64,000 nt of DNA from Tribonema minus (taxonomy: Eukaryota > Sar > Xanthophyceae > Tribonematales > Tribonemataceae): assembly GCA_017506865.1 (NCBI GenBank), contig JAFCMP010000020.1, positions 310,001 through 374,000 of the forward strand. The letters run 5' to 3'. Both the position numbers and the translations under genes were made by a program. A model generated the notes under the pieces. The model had not been told where the DNA came from. It saw nothing but the letters and a program-made list of their open reading frames with translations, and did no database searches. Numbering within the stretch: position 1 is the first letter of the stretch; the number at the start of each line of letters is the position of its first letter. This document shows, piece by piece, positions 44,501-56,130 of the stretch.

Positions 44501-46689
44501 AGTTACAGATTCTCAGCTGACCTCCTCATGCTTCATGGTGTTGTTCACCACCGCCCACCGCCTATATGCTCGCCATCGCTCCCGTGCATCAGACAGCAGT
44601 CACAGATCCTCAGCCGACCTCCCCACATCTTCATGGTGCTCACCACCACCCACCGTCCACGTGCTCTCCATTGCTTGCACGCATCAGGCAGCTGCTACAG
44701 ATTCTCAGACGACCTCTCCACACCTTCATGTCGTTCACCACCACCAACCGCTTTCCTGCTCGCCATCGCTCCTGCCGCCCATCAGACAGCAGTTACAGAT
44801 CCTCAGCTGACCTCCTCACATGCTTCATACAGTGTAGTGTAGTTGTTCACCACCACCCACCGCTTCCATGGTTGCCATCGCTCCCGCCGCGCATCAGACA
44901 GCGAAGCGGGCGACGTCGCAGAGTCGCTGCAGGCGCTCGGCGGCGCGGCCACCTTCATGCTGTTCACCACCACTCATCGCCTACATGCTCGCCACCGCTT
45001 GCCACCGCTTCCATACTCGCCCTCGCGCGTGCGCATCAGACAGCAGTCACAGATCCTCAGCTGACCTACCCACCACCTACATGCTTGCCATCGCCTATGT
45101 GCTTGCCATCGCTCGCGCCGCGCATCAGACAGCGAGGCGGGCGACGTCGCGGAGGCACTGCAGGCGCTCGGCGGCGCGGCCATCGTCCTCGCCACCGCGT
45201 TCAACGCCGCTGCGATGACCAAGCTCATCAACGGCCTCGCGCGCAATGGCGTGCTCATCGTGCTGGGCGCGGACCACGAGCCCATTGAGGTCACGCCGCT
45301 GCAGCTGATCACGGCGCGCAAGAGCGTGCAGGGGCACCCCTCGGGCACGGCGCGCGATTCGCAGGTGCGCAGATGACGCTTCTTTCTGATGTTTATTTCG
45401 TTGGGTACTGCTTCAAGAAGGCGTGTGGCGGCTATAGACTGGTGCTTGAGCCGCTGCTGCGTCCGATAGAGGACACGCCGCTGCAGCTGATCACGGCGCG
45501 CAACAGCGTGCAGGGGCACCCCTCGTGCTACGCGCGCGACTCACAGGTATCTACTCAGAGCGCTTCTTTTGTGTGCGCTGATGTCTGATTCAAAGACGTT
45601 GCTGGTGCTCAGAACCGATTTTGTGTGTGGTGATGTTCATTTCATGACGTCATTGAATAACTTCAGTGGGTTTTTGATGGGTAAAGTAGCTGTGTTGCTG
45701 CTGCGTCCGTGATGTTTTTTTGCTTCAAGCTGATTTGCCGCGTGTAGTCGCGCCGCTGCTTCTGGGCATGCGTGTCATGTGGACGCGCGAGCACACGTCT
45801 GCGCGTGATGCATGGTGTGCTGATCATTCGCGATGTGTGAAGTGCCCACCAGAGACAAACTACAAATGCGAGGTACTCTAAAGAACTTCTTCAAGCGGAC
45901 ACTGAATGATTCATGCCCCAGCAAATGTGTCATGAGCGTTGTGCATAGTTGTCATTGTGGCAGGTGTTCAGTAGTGTAGGCATGCCAAGCGCGCACGCAC
46001 TCTGGAAAGGATGACTTTCACTAAATGCTTGGGTGCACATGGCTGCAGTACGATGAATCTAATGGTCATGGTCGCAAGTACTGAGGGGGGTAGCTTAGGC
46101 TCAGCTGTTGGAGTTTGGCATCATGTCTACCAACTGTAGATTTTGGGTGCTGGCTGCATTGACATGCCAAACATTGGCTCCCTCTCTTGAGGCCTTTGTC
46201 CTTGGTATTGAACAGAAATGCTGCGCAAGTGCACACGATTTTTGCTCTACTCTAGGTCCACAACAACGCACTTGAGCTGTCCTACTCAGTTGCTAACTTT
46301 TGAACTTGCACGTTGCATATGCGTTGCACACAATGATAATGTTCACTGACGTGCAAATACTATTTGCCAAAATAGCAAGGTTTCACACTTGAGCTTTGCT
46401 TAATGGTCAAATGAGTGCGATAGCCGGCACATTGTGTAACGCACCCCTCGCACCAGCGCTGCTGGATACGCATTTGGGTTAACGTCAGCCACACGCCCTG
46501 TCACTTAACAGCGCTGACATACCTCTGTGCGGTCACGTGTTGCGCGCTGCGCAGGATGCGATGGCGTTCGCGCAGCTGCACGGCGTCAAGGTCACCACCA
46601 AGATCTTCCCCTTCCCCAAGGCCAAGGAGGCCTACGATGCCATGATGGCAGGCTCGTTCCGCGTCGTTCTCGACATGACCCAGGAGTAA
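38563..46689 (+). CDS. Zinc-dependent alcohol dehydrogenase (MDR family), 9 exons, 343 aa
   Basis: Exons: 38563-38673, 38849-38888, 39162-39205, 40314-40421, 42119-42208, 42898-43038, 43957-44083, 45129-45364 and 46555-46689. All junctions are in phase, and 343 residues is the usual family length. The enzyme oxidises alcohols or reduces aldehydes. Catalytic zinc ligands are Cys in ATGLCHSD, His-Glu in LVPGHE and Cys in LCCAGVTVF. The structural-zinc cysteines are [18 protein letters not shown], with a slightly wide first spacing. The nucleotide fold is [17 protein letters not shown] followed by VVAVSRG; Ser rather than Asp at the strand end suggests NADP(H). The final exon reads [19 protein letters not shown]. 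Introns 4, 5 and 7 and the DNA after exon 8 hold truncated exon copies. It starts about 600 bp downstream of the outer transposon arm, so its promoter may be transposon-influenced. Confidence 0.93.
40462..40650 (+). repeat. Two copies of the 3' end and donor of ADH exon 4
   Basis: The parent end (40379-40428) is gtgggcgtgggctggcttgg to gagccagtg|gtgagtct. A near-identical copy with its donor is at 40470-40519. A more decayed copy (gcgtgggctagcttcctgca, then ccagtggtaagtct) is at 40607-40648. Both are followed by gttgaagt words. Confidence 0.85.
42240..42350 (+). repeat. Direct duplication of about 58 bp in ADH intron 5
   Basis: The unit ctgcgtcaagcagcgcgcag, then tgcacctctggtcagagta, occurs twice, at 42250 and 42306. 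The copies are identical over at least 39 bp. Confidence 0.8.
42530..42790 (+). repeat. Two copies of the acceptor and start of ADH exon 6
   Basis: The true exon 6 starts at 42898 after gaag with GTGGCGCGCGGCGACTCCTG and encodes [15 protein letters not shown] copy at 42706 has the same gaag acceptor and reads [19 protein letters not shown]. An older copy near 42543 reads [19 protein letters not shown]. The two copies share a 3' part that is not exon sequence. Confidence 0.85.
44505..45128 (+). repeat. Tandem array in ADH intron 7 with repeated acceptor-like sites
   Basis: Five units of about 95-140 bp precede exon 8. Each contains ttcaccaccacccaccg-like, gctcgccatcgct-like and catcagacagc-like blocks. 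The last block equals the real acceptor catcag|acagcg. Sites are at about 44588, 44684, 44782, 44895 and 45036, with the real one at 45124-45129. The copy at 44895 extends about 55 bp into exon sequence ([14 protein letters not shown]). Confidence 0.8.
45450..45560 (+). repeat. Copy of the 3' end and donor of ADH exon 8
   Basis: The sequence repeats the last 80 or so bases of exon 8 ([18 protein letters not shown], then ARDSQ|gtatct). The parent has SGTARDSQ where the copy has SCYARDSQ; Gly-Thr is the family form, so the first copy is the working exon. Confidence 0.82.
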
Positions 46690-48345
46690 GGAGTGAAAAC
46701 TCGGCGCCTCTTAAAGTTCGCTGTTCATCCGCCGTTCCCGCTCAGCTCCCTTTGTGAGCCTCCACAAGACCTATCCACTCCCCCCATGGTCTCCTCGAGG
46801 TAGTAACATCCCAGTTGTGGGGTGCATGTACGCAACTTTAAGGCCGCGGTTCGGCTTCCCCGACGAACAGCACAGGTGGGACAGAAGAGGGAGGCTTAAA
46901 TTTTCGAAAAGTTCACAGAGAGCTGCATGTTTCTTCGCTATCTATCGGGAACCTTGCGCATCAGCGCAGGGGGGGGGGGGGGCTTAGAGGGGCTGTGCAA
47001 TCTCCGGGACCCTCTTCCACACCTAATGCAGCAAGCGTTTGATTTACCATACAGCGTCCGCATATGTGTGTTGCATCTGTCAACAAATTTGTTGCATGAG
47101 CTGTAAGTGGCCGATTCACACACAGGTCGGCTCGCTCTCTGATGCCATGCTCCTATTTGCACATGCGCTTCTCAATCGAATAGTGACTGTTCATCGAAGC
47201 ACGCCACGCCTTCGTGGCGCACCTCAACTTTCATTTCAGTGCAGATGCATCACAGGCACCCTAGACTACTGAGCAATGCAGTTGACTTGCGGCCATTTTT
47301 GTGAGCGCTGTTGTACAGTACATGGTAATGGTGGCTTGTGCAGTGATTGCTACATACTGCCTCACCAATCAGACAGCCCAAGCGCCTGTCTGAGACAATA
47401 TTCCAATATGTGCAGGCGTACAAGGGTTCGCGGAGTTCCATAGGGTGAGAAGGTCAGTATATGCACATCCGGTATTGCCGCTTGCAAACAGCTGGGAAGA
47501 CGAGCGTTCATATTGTTGCGAACTTGGGGCTTGACCCTCCAGGCGTGGCTACGACAATGCTCGGGGTGACTGGTGGTTGTTGGTTGGCTGGCACTGGGCA
47601 ACAGTCGCTGGAGAATGGCAACTTGCGTGCAGCGATATTGACCACAACGTAGGCATGGGTGCTGCCACTGATACCATTGTGGGCGGCGCGTTTGCAACAC
47701 CAACAAAAGTGCAGCTGCTCACCTGCATGGAGTGATGCTTGCAGCGAACATGAGGGTTGTATAGTATGCAGACACACTTCTCAATTGTTGACGGCAGCAT
47801 GGGATGCGCACAGAGACCATGACAACAGTGCTCAGATGAGAGCATTTGCACAACACACAAGAAGAGCAGTGCTGCGCCCTGGCGCCCGCAGGCCAATGAG
47901 TGCAGTGCAGTAAGACCAGGTGGCGTGCTTATGCCTCGTCAACATGATTGTTCAAGTGTGTGGATTGTGCGGTGCAGTTACTGACAACAGTAGAAATGGC
48001 TGATACTTATGACGTGCGCCTGCTCTCTACCAATTCTGCAGAGGTACTCTCATGGCGATTATAGTCCTGTTGGCATATGCCAGCAATGCGCGAGAGGCGC
48101 AGCTACATGTCTGAACCATAGATGCGGCGCAAATGGTGACGTGATCGTTCAATGCTCGCAAACAGCTGCTCACGACGCGTTTCATGGGAGGCTTCACGTG
48201 AAGTGCATCACCAGCGCGCACCGAGCACATGCTCGTGCGTAGTACCAGTACCTCTCAGCACAACCCACTCTGAGCAACACACACATATCGTGAAACCTAC
48301 AGTAGTTGCATTTCCTGTCAGCACATGCATCGTCCGTCGCCGCCG
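46690..48345. other. Intergenic, no gene recognised
   Basis: This is 3' flank of the ADH gene, followed by sequence without coding features. A run of 14 G lies at about 46969. Confidence 0.5.
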
Positions 48346-49903
48346 TCACGACAGCCGCGCCCGCTTGGCTGGCGCAGGGGGGCGCTCCGCCGGCGCCACC
48401 TCGCTGCACCCCCCGAACGCTGCGCACACGAGCAGCCGGTCCGCGACGCAGCCCAGCCCGGCCTCGGCAAAGTCGCCGGGCGTCGCCAGCGCCAGCCAGT
48501 GCGCCTCCTCGACGTGCCCGCCGAGCAGCGCCCACAGCGCTTCTGCGATGCGTGTTGACTCCGCCTCCGTCATGCCGGGGTCCAGCGCGTGCGCGAGTTC
48601 CCAGTGGGACTGCGTCGCCGCCGCCGCCGCCGCCGCCGCCGCCAGCGGCGCCTGCGGCGGCAGCTTCACCGCTGCGGCTGCCGCCGCCGCCGCTGCCACG
48701 GGACCCTCGCTGCACAGCCGCTCGGCCGCTTCCGCCACGAGCCGCGCCGGAATGCCCCACGTGACACGCGCGCCGTCCCCCCCGCGCAGCGAGGCGAGCA
48801 CTGCGGGGGTGAGCACGGCGCACTGGACAGGCGTCGTGAAGCCGGCGCGGCACAGCGCGGCAGCGAGCGCGCGCGCGGCCGGCCGCTCTGGTGGCACGCG
48901 CAGCGCCGCCGCAACCCACCCTCCCACGTCAAACGGCGCCGCGCCGCCGTCGCCGCCGCCGCAGCTGCCGCGAGACGTGTCTGTGCCAGCAGTGTTTGTG
49001 GCGGTGCCTGCAGCTGTTGTTTCAGGCTTCACAGTTGTGGTATTGAGCACTGCTGCTGCCTGTTTCTGCTTCTGCGCTGCTGGTCGCTCCGCGGCTGCCG
49101 CCGCCTCCGCTACGGCAGCTACTGCGTCGTCCTGCTGCCGCCTGACCACCTCAAGGGTCACTGACTTTGGATCTGGCTCTGCCACGGACGCTGCTGGCGG
49201 CGATGTTGCCGCCGACGGCGACTGCTCAGGGCCTCGATTGGGTTGCTTGGCTGCGGGCCGTTGCCTTGTCGACTTTAACGGCAGCTGGTGCCTCGCACCG
49301 CTCCATGGGTTGCTCTGCGATGAATACTTCTGCCGCAAACTGGATCCTGTTTCCTCCAATGGTCACCGCTCTGAGCACTGACTGCGCTGCCACAGCTGGT
49401 TGCGGCGGCGGCGCCACTTCTGCGGCTGCCGTTTGCTGCCGTACTGACGCCGCAGATGACGCTGAAGTATGCAATGCTGCTGTGACTGCGTTGTCGGCGC
49501 CCACACGAAGGCGGCAGCCAGCAGCAGCGGCTTCAGTGCCGGAAGTTGACGCAACTCTGAACAACGGCGGCACTGCTGCAATGCCTGTCACGCTACCGAG
49601 GCGCACATCATTGCGGTGTGGCGAGCTGACCTGCCTTGTCACCTCTGGTGATTCTGCTGCAGGAGCTGCTGCTGGGCCTGCCGGGAATGTCGGCAGCAGG
49701 GCGAACTGCCGGAACTCGCAAGCGGTGCGCCAGTGGTAGCCGCAGCGGCGGCTGGCAGCGCAGAACTGCCTGAACTCACCAGCAGCGCGGTAGTGGCAGC
49801 GATGGCGGCGGCTGCGCCAGGATGTAGCCCAGCCAAGGTGTTGCCTTGCGGGTCAGTAGCTTGGTGCTGCTGCTGGTGCTGGTGCTGGTGCTGCTGGTGC
49901 TGG

Positions 49904-49938
<35 letters not shown>

Positions 49939-50679
49939 GTGGTGGTGCTCGTGCTGCTGCTGCTGCGGCTGCTGATGGCGCTGCTGCTGCTCCTGCTGCT
50001 GCTGTTGCGGGGGCTGCACAGCCTGCAGCTCCGCCATCTCCACAGTGCCTGCAGCACCGCTCGGGTCCTCATCCTCAACTTCATCTTCCAGGATGTCACA
50101 ATCCAAGTCGCTGAGCACTGCATCCGCATCTTCGCCAGCGGTATGGTCAGAGGCTGTGCGGTCTACGAGCGGTGTCGCCGCCGAATCGTAATCCTTCCTC
50201 GATAGCATACGGATTGCGGTGGCAGTGCCCATGCTGCTACTGCTACTGCCGCCGCTGCCGCTGCTGCCGCTGCCGCTGTCGTTGCCGCTGCCGCCGCTGC
50301 CGCTGCCGCCGCTGCTGCCGCCGCTGCTGCTGCCGCTGCCCTGAGCGCCCCCCTCAGCGCACTGATCCGCTTTGATGCCTGCGCCGTCAGCCCCCACGGT
50401 GCGATCACGGGGCAAGCCAATACTTCTCAGCCACACGGCTTGCGTATTGCGTAGCCGCTGTCCGTCAGTGCGCTCCCACAGCAGCCGCGTCATGGGCGCA
50501 TCGTCCGTAGTGTCGGCCTCAGTGATGATGACGTAGTCGAGGCACGTGATGCCGCCACCCCTGTACGAGATGATGCAGTCCGTGGCGTCAACGTGGAACT
50601 CGTCCAGAAGGTGACGCACCACTTTTGGCAGCCTGTGCAGGCACCAGAAAGCGGTGGAATCGGCGATGACCGACTTCAC
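48346..50679 (-). CDS. Low-complexity nuclear-type protein, shorter paralog of the 57-64 kb gene
   Basis: The 5' part (50679-49639) begins in mid-gene after an ag acceptor (VIADSTAFWCLHRLPKVV). It has DAPMTRLLWERTDGQRL, then AVWLRSIGLP, a Ser/Gly tract, an acidic patch (SDLDCDILEDEVEDEDP) and a Gln/His tract. The 3' part (49359-48346) has a helical domain ending WGIPARLVAEAAERL, a poly-Ala stretch, LDPGMTEAESTRIAEALWAL and a basic PAKRARLS end. The two parts are in different frames, so an intron or a frameshift lies between about 49.64 and 49.36 kb. The same modules in the same order occur in the downstream paralog. The WGIPARL region recalls a SAM-like helical bundle, but I cannot name the family. 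The first exon is not identified. Confidence 0.65.
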
Positions 50680-51239
50680 TTAGAATTCTATTACAGAGAG
50701 CTAACGGCGGGTTCTCATAAACATGCATGCTGGCCGGTTTCGTCAATGCCGGCAAAAACTCTGTTGGCTCTACCTTCATGGGTTCTAAGTAAGTGGAGCA
50801 CTAAACAAACAAGCAGAGAGATGGAATCAGGCATGACTCATGAGTCATGTTATACTGCGCAACAATCGGCCTGGCACATGCTGCGCACAGTCGATGCAGG
50901 AATGGCAGATGATGCGTCACTGCGTAGTATGCTCTGCGACGCCACCATACATCCTGTCATGGGTATCCCGCCACTACTGACAGCAATATGTAGATGCTTG
51001 CATGACGTCATGTGATATGGCCATTGTCACACCTGAGCCTTACTGTGTGGCTTACTAGTGGTGTGCGCGTGCAGGTGGATTCGACACCTGTAATGGTCGC
51101 AGGTACTACAGTACTTCATCAAAAGGCAGCATGTGCGTCTCTGTTTCTTACACAGACTCATGGACTGGTGTGTGTCGAGTCCCGAGGGAGGTCGGGTGCT
51201 GCGTGTGCGTTCCCAGAGTTTGAAACCTCTGCAGCAACC

Positions 51240-52371
51240 TTGTCTGCACTGTGCTCTTAGCAGGACAGCGACTCAAGAGCGCAACATCAGCTCCCACACA
51301 GCCGCAGCGCGAACCCCACCTGGACGCGATGGCGCACTGCAGCAGGCCGTTGCGCACGACGGCCTGCGCCTGCGACTCGTTGAGCAGCGCCAGCAGCGGC
51401 CGCAGCGCCTCCAGCGCTCCGCACACGCACGCCTCGCGGTCCCCCCGACTGGCTGCGCCCTGCGCACCGGCCAGCGTCCCCTGGCCGAGGATGGCCTGCG
51501 TGAAGGGGTTGTTGAGCCCGCCCGAGCCCTTTCGCAGCCAGCGCGCGCCGCCGCGGTGGTCGCCCTCCCGCACCTGCGTGTGCCTGAGGGGCACCACGTG
51601 GCGTATGCGTACGGCGCCGCAGCCGAGGTGATGCTCAACCGAGGTGCTGCTTATGAGGACCAGTCTGTGGGCTCATTGGATTGTGATGGTTGTGCTAAGC
51701 TGCATGTGACAAGTGGGCTCGACTTGACAATGGGCGCGTGCGAGGTCTGAACGCCTATCATTGTCAAGCATAACATATCAAGCATGCAACATTTGATTGT
51801 CGCTGATGCAGGTGCTTCGTGTTCGAAGGATTGCTTCTGCTGATAGCATCACAAGTGCGTGCTCATATGTAAGATCCATCACACGTTCAGGTATTCTACT
51901 CCTGCAGTGACTCGGACGCTCAGGCTGGCCTCCTGAATGACATGTTAGGCACAAGCTTGCATCGCCATCAGGCACGGGCGAGATGCTGGACATCCACAAG
52001 CTACTGCTTAGCTGACTTGTTTCCATGGATCCTACCAATCCACCCAGACATGCATGCACTCGTACTTGCAACAGTATGCTTTTAAGCATGTTTATGGGCC
52101 ATAGCCCACATACATACCAGTCCGCAGGGCGCTCTTTCACGAGGTCGACCAGCAGCGAAATGCAGGGCACGTCGCCCCCAAAAGCAGCATTGCTCAGTAT
52201 CCACCGCCTCTCGCGGAGCGGCTGCCACCACAGGTTCAACGCGCAAAGCCCAGCAGGATCCAGAAGCTTCAGCTCATCAACGCACGCCAGCAGATCGTGC
52301 TGGTTGCCCGCTCCGGCTGCGTTATATGCGCGTACGTGCAGATCTTGCCTTATGCGCCGGATCGCAGCCAT
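51240..52371 (-). CDS. Unrecognised two-exon (or longer) gene
   Basis: Exon 1 (52371-52118) starts MAAIRRIRQDLHVRAYNAAG, has WWQPLRERRWILSNAAFGGD and LLVDLVKERPAD, and ends at a strong gtatgt donor. This region has an ankyrin-like rhythm, without a full repeat. A second coding stretch at about 51630-51300 reads VVPLRHTQVREGDHRGGARW, NNPFTQAILGQGTLAG and ALRPLLALLNESQAQAVVRN, like one armadillo-type helix pair. I could not fix its acceptor or the 3' end. The two parts probably belong together, given strand and spacing. Confidence 0.45.
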
Positions 52372-52876
52372 GCTGTGGCAGGCAATAGGACGTAGCAGTG
52401 AAGGTTTCGGATGGGCTGATGCTACGCGATCGCTGCATGATGGCGGCTGCTCAGTATCGTGAGCAACAGGTCGCGCGTTGTCGGGAAGCTGAGAGAGTGG
52501 TGCTAGATGCCGAGGTGGACCTGAAGGCTTCATTGAGCCGTCACACGACAGCGATCAACAATGGGAGGCTTTGTGTCATCGTGAGCAGGCACGCCGTAGC
52601 ACCGCATCTCTGCCGCATGCTGGCTGGCGAGGATACTTGATTGATTCGGACACGGATTCTCGCGTCAAACCTGCATGTCTGGGCTCACCTTGCCAGCAGC
52701 TCTCCTCGCGCGAGGCCTCAAACGCAACCTTTCATCAAAGCAAAGCCGCCTGCACACAGCCTGGGGTTTCGTGTTCAACCGAGAGCTGACGTGCCAACCT
52801 TGAACCTGAAGTTGTATATTATGTCCTGGACCGCATGGGCTGCGCGCACGATAAATCGGGCTTGCAATAACTAAAT

Positions 52877-55267
52877 CTACGGAGGAGCCGGCGGTTCGGC
52901 GCTGGCCGGCGAGGGCCGCGGCACTTGCAACAGTGCGATGCGGCGGTAAGCGCTGACGTCGCCATCAGGGGCAATGACTGCGTTCCAGTTGTCGATCACG
53001 ACACGTGTGAGCGCGCGCTGTAGCGCGAGGGAGGTGCGGCGGCGCCAGAAGGCAACGCGCTGCGCGAGATTGTAGCTGCCCTGCGAGCTCTGCTCGGCGA
53101 GTGCGTGTAGCAGCGCTTGGGTGTCGCGTGACATAGCGCCGAAGTGGTCAAAGGCTGCGGAAAATAGGGTGTGTGTAGTGGGGTCCAGGGCCCCTGAGAC
53201 TACGTATGTGTCTATCTTTTCCTGCGAAGCCGATTCAAGCACGCGCTGCACATCGCGCGCGCCCCCCTGAGCCTGACGGAGGCGGGAGGGGCATGAGCTG
53301 TCACGTATGGTGACGTCTATGCAACAAGCTACTTCAAAGCCGCCGCGCAGTTTAGTGCACCGGCCTGCTGCTACCGCGTCGGCGCTCGGCTGCACTTTAG
53401 GGACTGGAAGGCAGACCTGGTTGCTGCCAAAGACGATGTCCATGAACTTGTTGAACCCGTGGCGCGCCGCGTAGCGGCGGAAGGGGGCAAGGGTGTCCCG
53501 GTCGAGACCGCGGAGGTGGGCCACCTGCTTGAGCATCTGAAAGAGCGCGTCTGCGAGCAAGTTGTGTCGCGTGACGTTAAGCCCTTGTGTGCAGCGGCGC
53601 AGGTGGGCACCCGAGTCCACTGGTCTATGGCACTTGGGGCACCGCGCCGCAGCGGGGGCGGGGCGCTCCACGCCCAGGTGGCGCCGCAGCGTCTCGCGGA
53701 ATTCCGGCGGGGACATGGTCTCCGCTGGGTCAGTGCTCGGCAATTGCGCCAAGAAACCCATGGCCCCCTTAGAGGCGCCGCTGCGCCACGCCGCGACTGC
53801 TTCCAACGCATTTGCTGCTTCAAGCCGACGCAGCTGCGTGGCGGCGAGCGCTGCGTCTAGCACCCGTGATAGCGCCGCTTGACGCCGCGGCAGCACGGCG
53901 GCCGGCGGGGCCTGGGCAGAGCCTGGCTCGCGCGCCACCGCTGGCGCAGCAGCGCGGCGCGCGCCGGCGCGAGTCCGCATGCCCGGCCCCGCAGCTCCGC
54001 CTGCCCGTTGCAGCAGATCGCGCAGCGCCCGCCATGCGCCGTCGTCCTGGCGCCAGTCCTGGTACCAGACCGTGGGCAGGAGCAGTGCGAGGGCCGCTGC
54101 AGCCTCATCGCTGCCGCTGCGCAGCTGCTGCAGGCAGGTAGCTATCTGGGTGAAGGTGAAGCCATAGCGGGCATGCTCTAGGACGCGGCTGCGTGCCGCC
54201 ACTGGAAATGCCGCCAGTGCCGGCCCCATGCACTCGAGGGAACGTGCAGCAAATGCGGCACATGCACGGGGCGCCGCGCCCAGCACGCCAAAGCCACCAC
54301 TCCCCAGCCGCAGATGCACGCGTACCTGCTGATGTGCTGGTAGCGTCACTGGGGCCTCGCCACCCCAGTCGGCGCCGCGTACCCATGCCACTGCCGCCGC
54401 CCACAGAGAGGGCGGCGCCGCCGCCGCCGAAACCGCCGGCGGGCCGCGGCAATCGTCACCCGCCGCCGGCGCGCGCTGGTGGGCCGGCGGCGTAAGACCC
54501 GCCGATGGCTCCTGCGCCAGCGCGGCCACGGCCGCTAGCGTGATGGCGTCGAAGCGCCGTAGCTCCTCGTGCGTGAGGGATGGCGCTGTATTGCGCGAGA
54601 CATGCCCTGCGCGGGCGGGGACGGCAAGACGCAGAATGGAGAAGGCAGCCTGCACATCCTCCATCTGCACAAGCTCCGCAACCAGGCGGTCGGTGCCGGG
54701 GGCACGAAGGGTCGCCGCCACTTGCGCGCGCACGAAGCCCTCGGTGCCGACCGGCACCCCCATCAGCGTGATGCCGTCGTCACATACTGGTACGGGGACA
54801 TTGGCGGCGGCAAAGACGGCGGCGGCGCGCTCGCGGGCGCCGCCTGAGGCCGGCACCACCGCCGCGCATTTCGTGACGTTGACCTGAATGTTGAGCTCGC
54901 TCAGCGCCTGTTGTATGAAGCAGAACGCGCGGCCAACGTGGTCGAGCACCGGCGCGTCACAGCTGGGCGTCATGATGGTGAGGTCATCGAGGTAGCCCGG
55001 AAGCGCCAGTTGCGGGAACTTGGCGCGGGCAGCCACCATGGTGCCGCGCAGTGCCAGCGCGAACAGCAGCGGCCCCAATGGGTCGCCCTGCTGCACGCCC
55101 TGTTGGGAGAGGATGATGGCGGCGTCGGCGTGCCCATCTAGGCCAAATTGTAGCCAAGGGGCCCGGCCGGGGCCGTAGATGTGCTCGACCTGAAGTTGCA
55201 GTTGTGTGCAGTGACTCGGGTTACACCACACTTGATTACATGTGGTAAAGCACTTGTTCATGACCAC
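52877..55267 (-). mobile_element. Non-LTR retrotransposon ORF: reverse transcriptase plus R2-like nuclease region, 5'-truncated
   Basis: The ORF of 796 codons starts inside the RT domain. GVQQGDPLGPLLFALAL is RT block 4 and LALPGYLDDLTIM is the catalytic block 5; the fingers blocks upstream are missing. The carboxy end has a zinc knuckle (CPKCHRPVDSGAHLRRC), an RHN motif directly after it (TRHNLLADALFQML) and VACCIDVTIRD. This arrangement is known from restriction-like endonucleases of R2/CRE-type elements. The expected PD is MD here (FMDIVFGSN), so the nuclease may be inactive. The 5' truncation is typical of target-primed insertion. The frame is otherwise open and GC-rich, so the copy is fairly young. 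Confidence 0.85.
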
Positions 55268-55339
55268 TCATATATGTCCACGGGGGGGGGGGGGGGACAT
55301 GGAGGAGGACTTAGGGGAGGATCCCGAGATGCCATTTGG

Positions 55340-56130
55340 CGGCGGCGGCGTTTGAGTGGTTGTCGTTGAGACACTTTCAGAAGTCACACGACATGCAGAT
55401 TCCGTACAGCAGCATCAAGTTAGACCATCATCTGGGCTTTTTCGCGCCCTGAGCGAGAATTAATAAAAAGTACATTAAAAAGTACATTCAACATATGTAC
55501 ATCCACAAATATGACCACACACACACAGAGGCTTGTGCAAGTAGCATTGCCTCTTCGGTGGAGAGGGGAATGAGAGAGAATGTGATAGACCTCCTCCCCT
55601 CCTTCCCACACACACACACCGCAAATTTAGAGACCTCAGGCCAAACATGACTTTTTTTAGTGGATTGTCATTCAAGGCAACATGTGACATATGCTGAGGT
55701 GCCAGCACGCCATTGAATTCTCAGTCTGGTCGCACAAAACAGCCATTGGCATAGTCAAGGGTGCAGGTAAACACCAGGAGGTAGCATTGATCACGTAGAT
55801 ACCCCTCAATGACATGGTTGGATCAATGTCTCACTAGGGTCAGGTAACGCTCATTTTGTCCCATGAAAATGACATTTGTTCATCATCATCTGCAAGCTCT
55901 CGCACTGGCCCTCGTCCATGCAGACACAGTCCGCCAATGCTGTTGCTGCGCTGGAGAGCACACAAGAGGTGAACACGCCATGAACAGGTCAATTCTTGTC
56001 AAGTACATACTTTTGAGTGGTTGTCGTTGCGACACTTTCAGACTGTCATACGACATGTAGATTCCTTACAGCTAGATGCCAATCATCTGGGCTTTTTCGC
56101 GCCCTGAGCGAGAATCAATAAAAAGTACAT
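55340..56130. repeat. Two more copies of the 26.3-26.7 kb dispersed repeat
   Basis: Units at 55353-55472 and 56010-56130 begin tttgagtggttgtcgttg, run through gacactttcag and gattcc, and end in ctgggctttttcgcgccctg and aataaaaagtac. The 55.4-kb copy matches the 26605-26680 copy almost base for base over 75 bp. Confidence 0.85.

Noticed and set aside
44505-45128. CRISPR-like spacing of repeats
   Set aside because: The genome is eukaryotic. The spacers are themselves repeated, and the units match an adjacent exon border.
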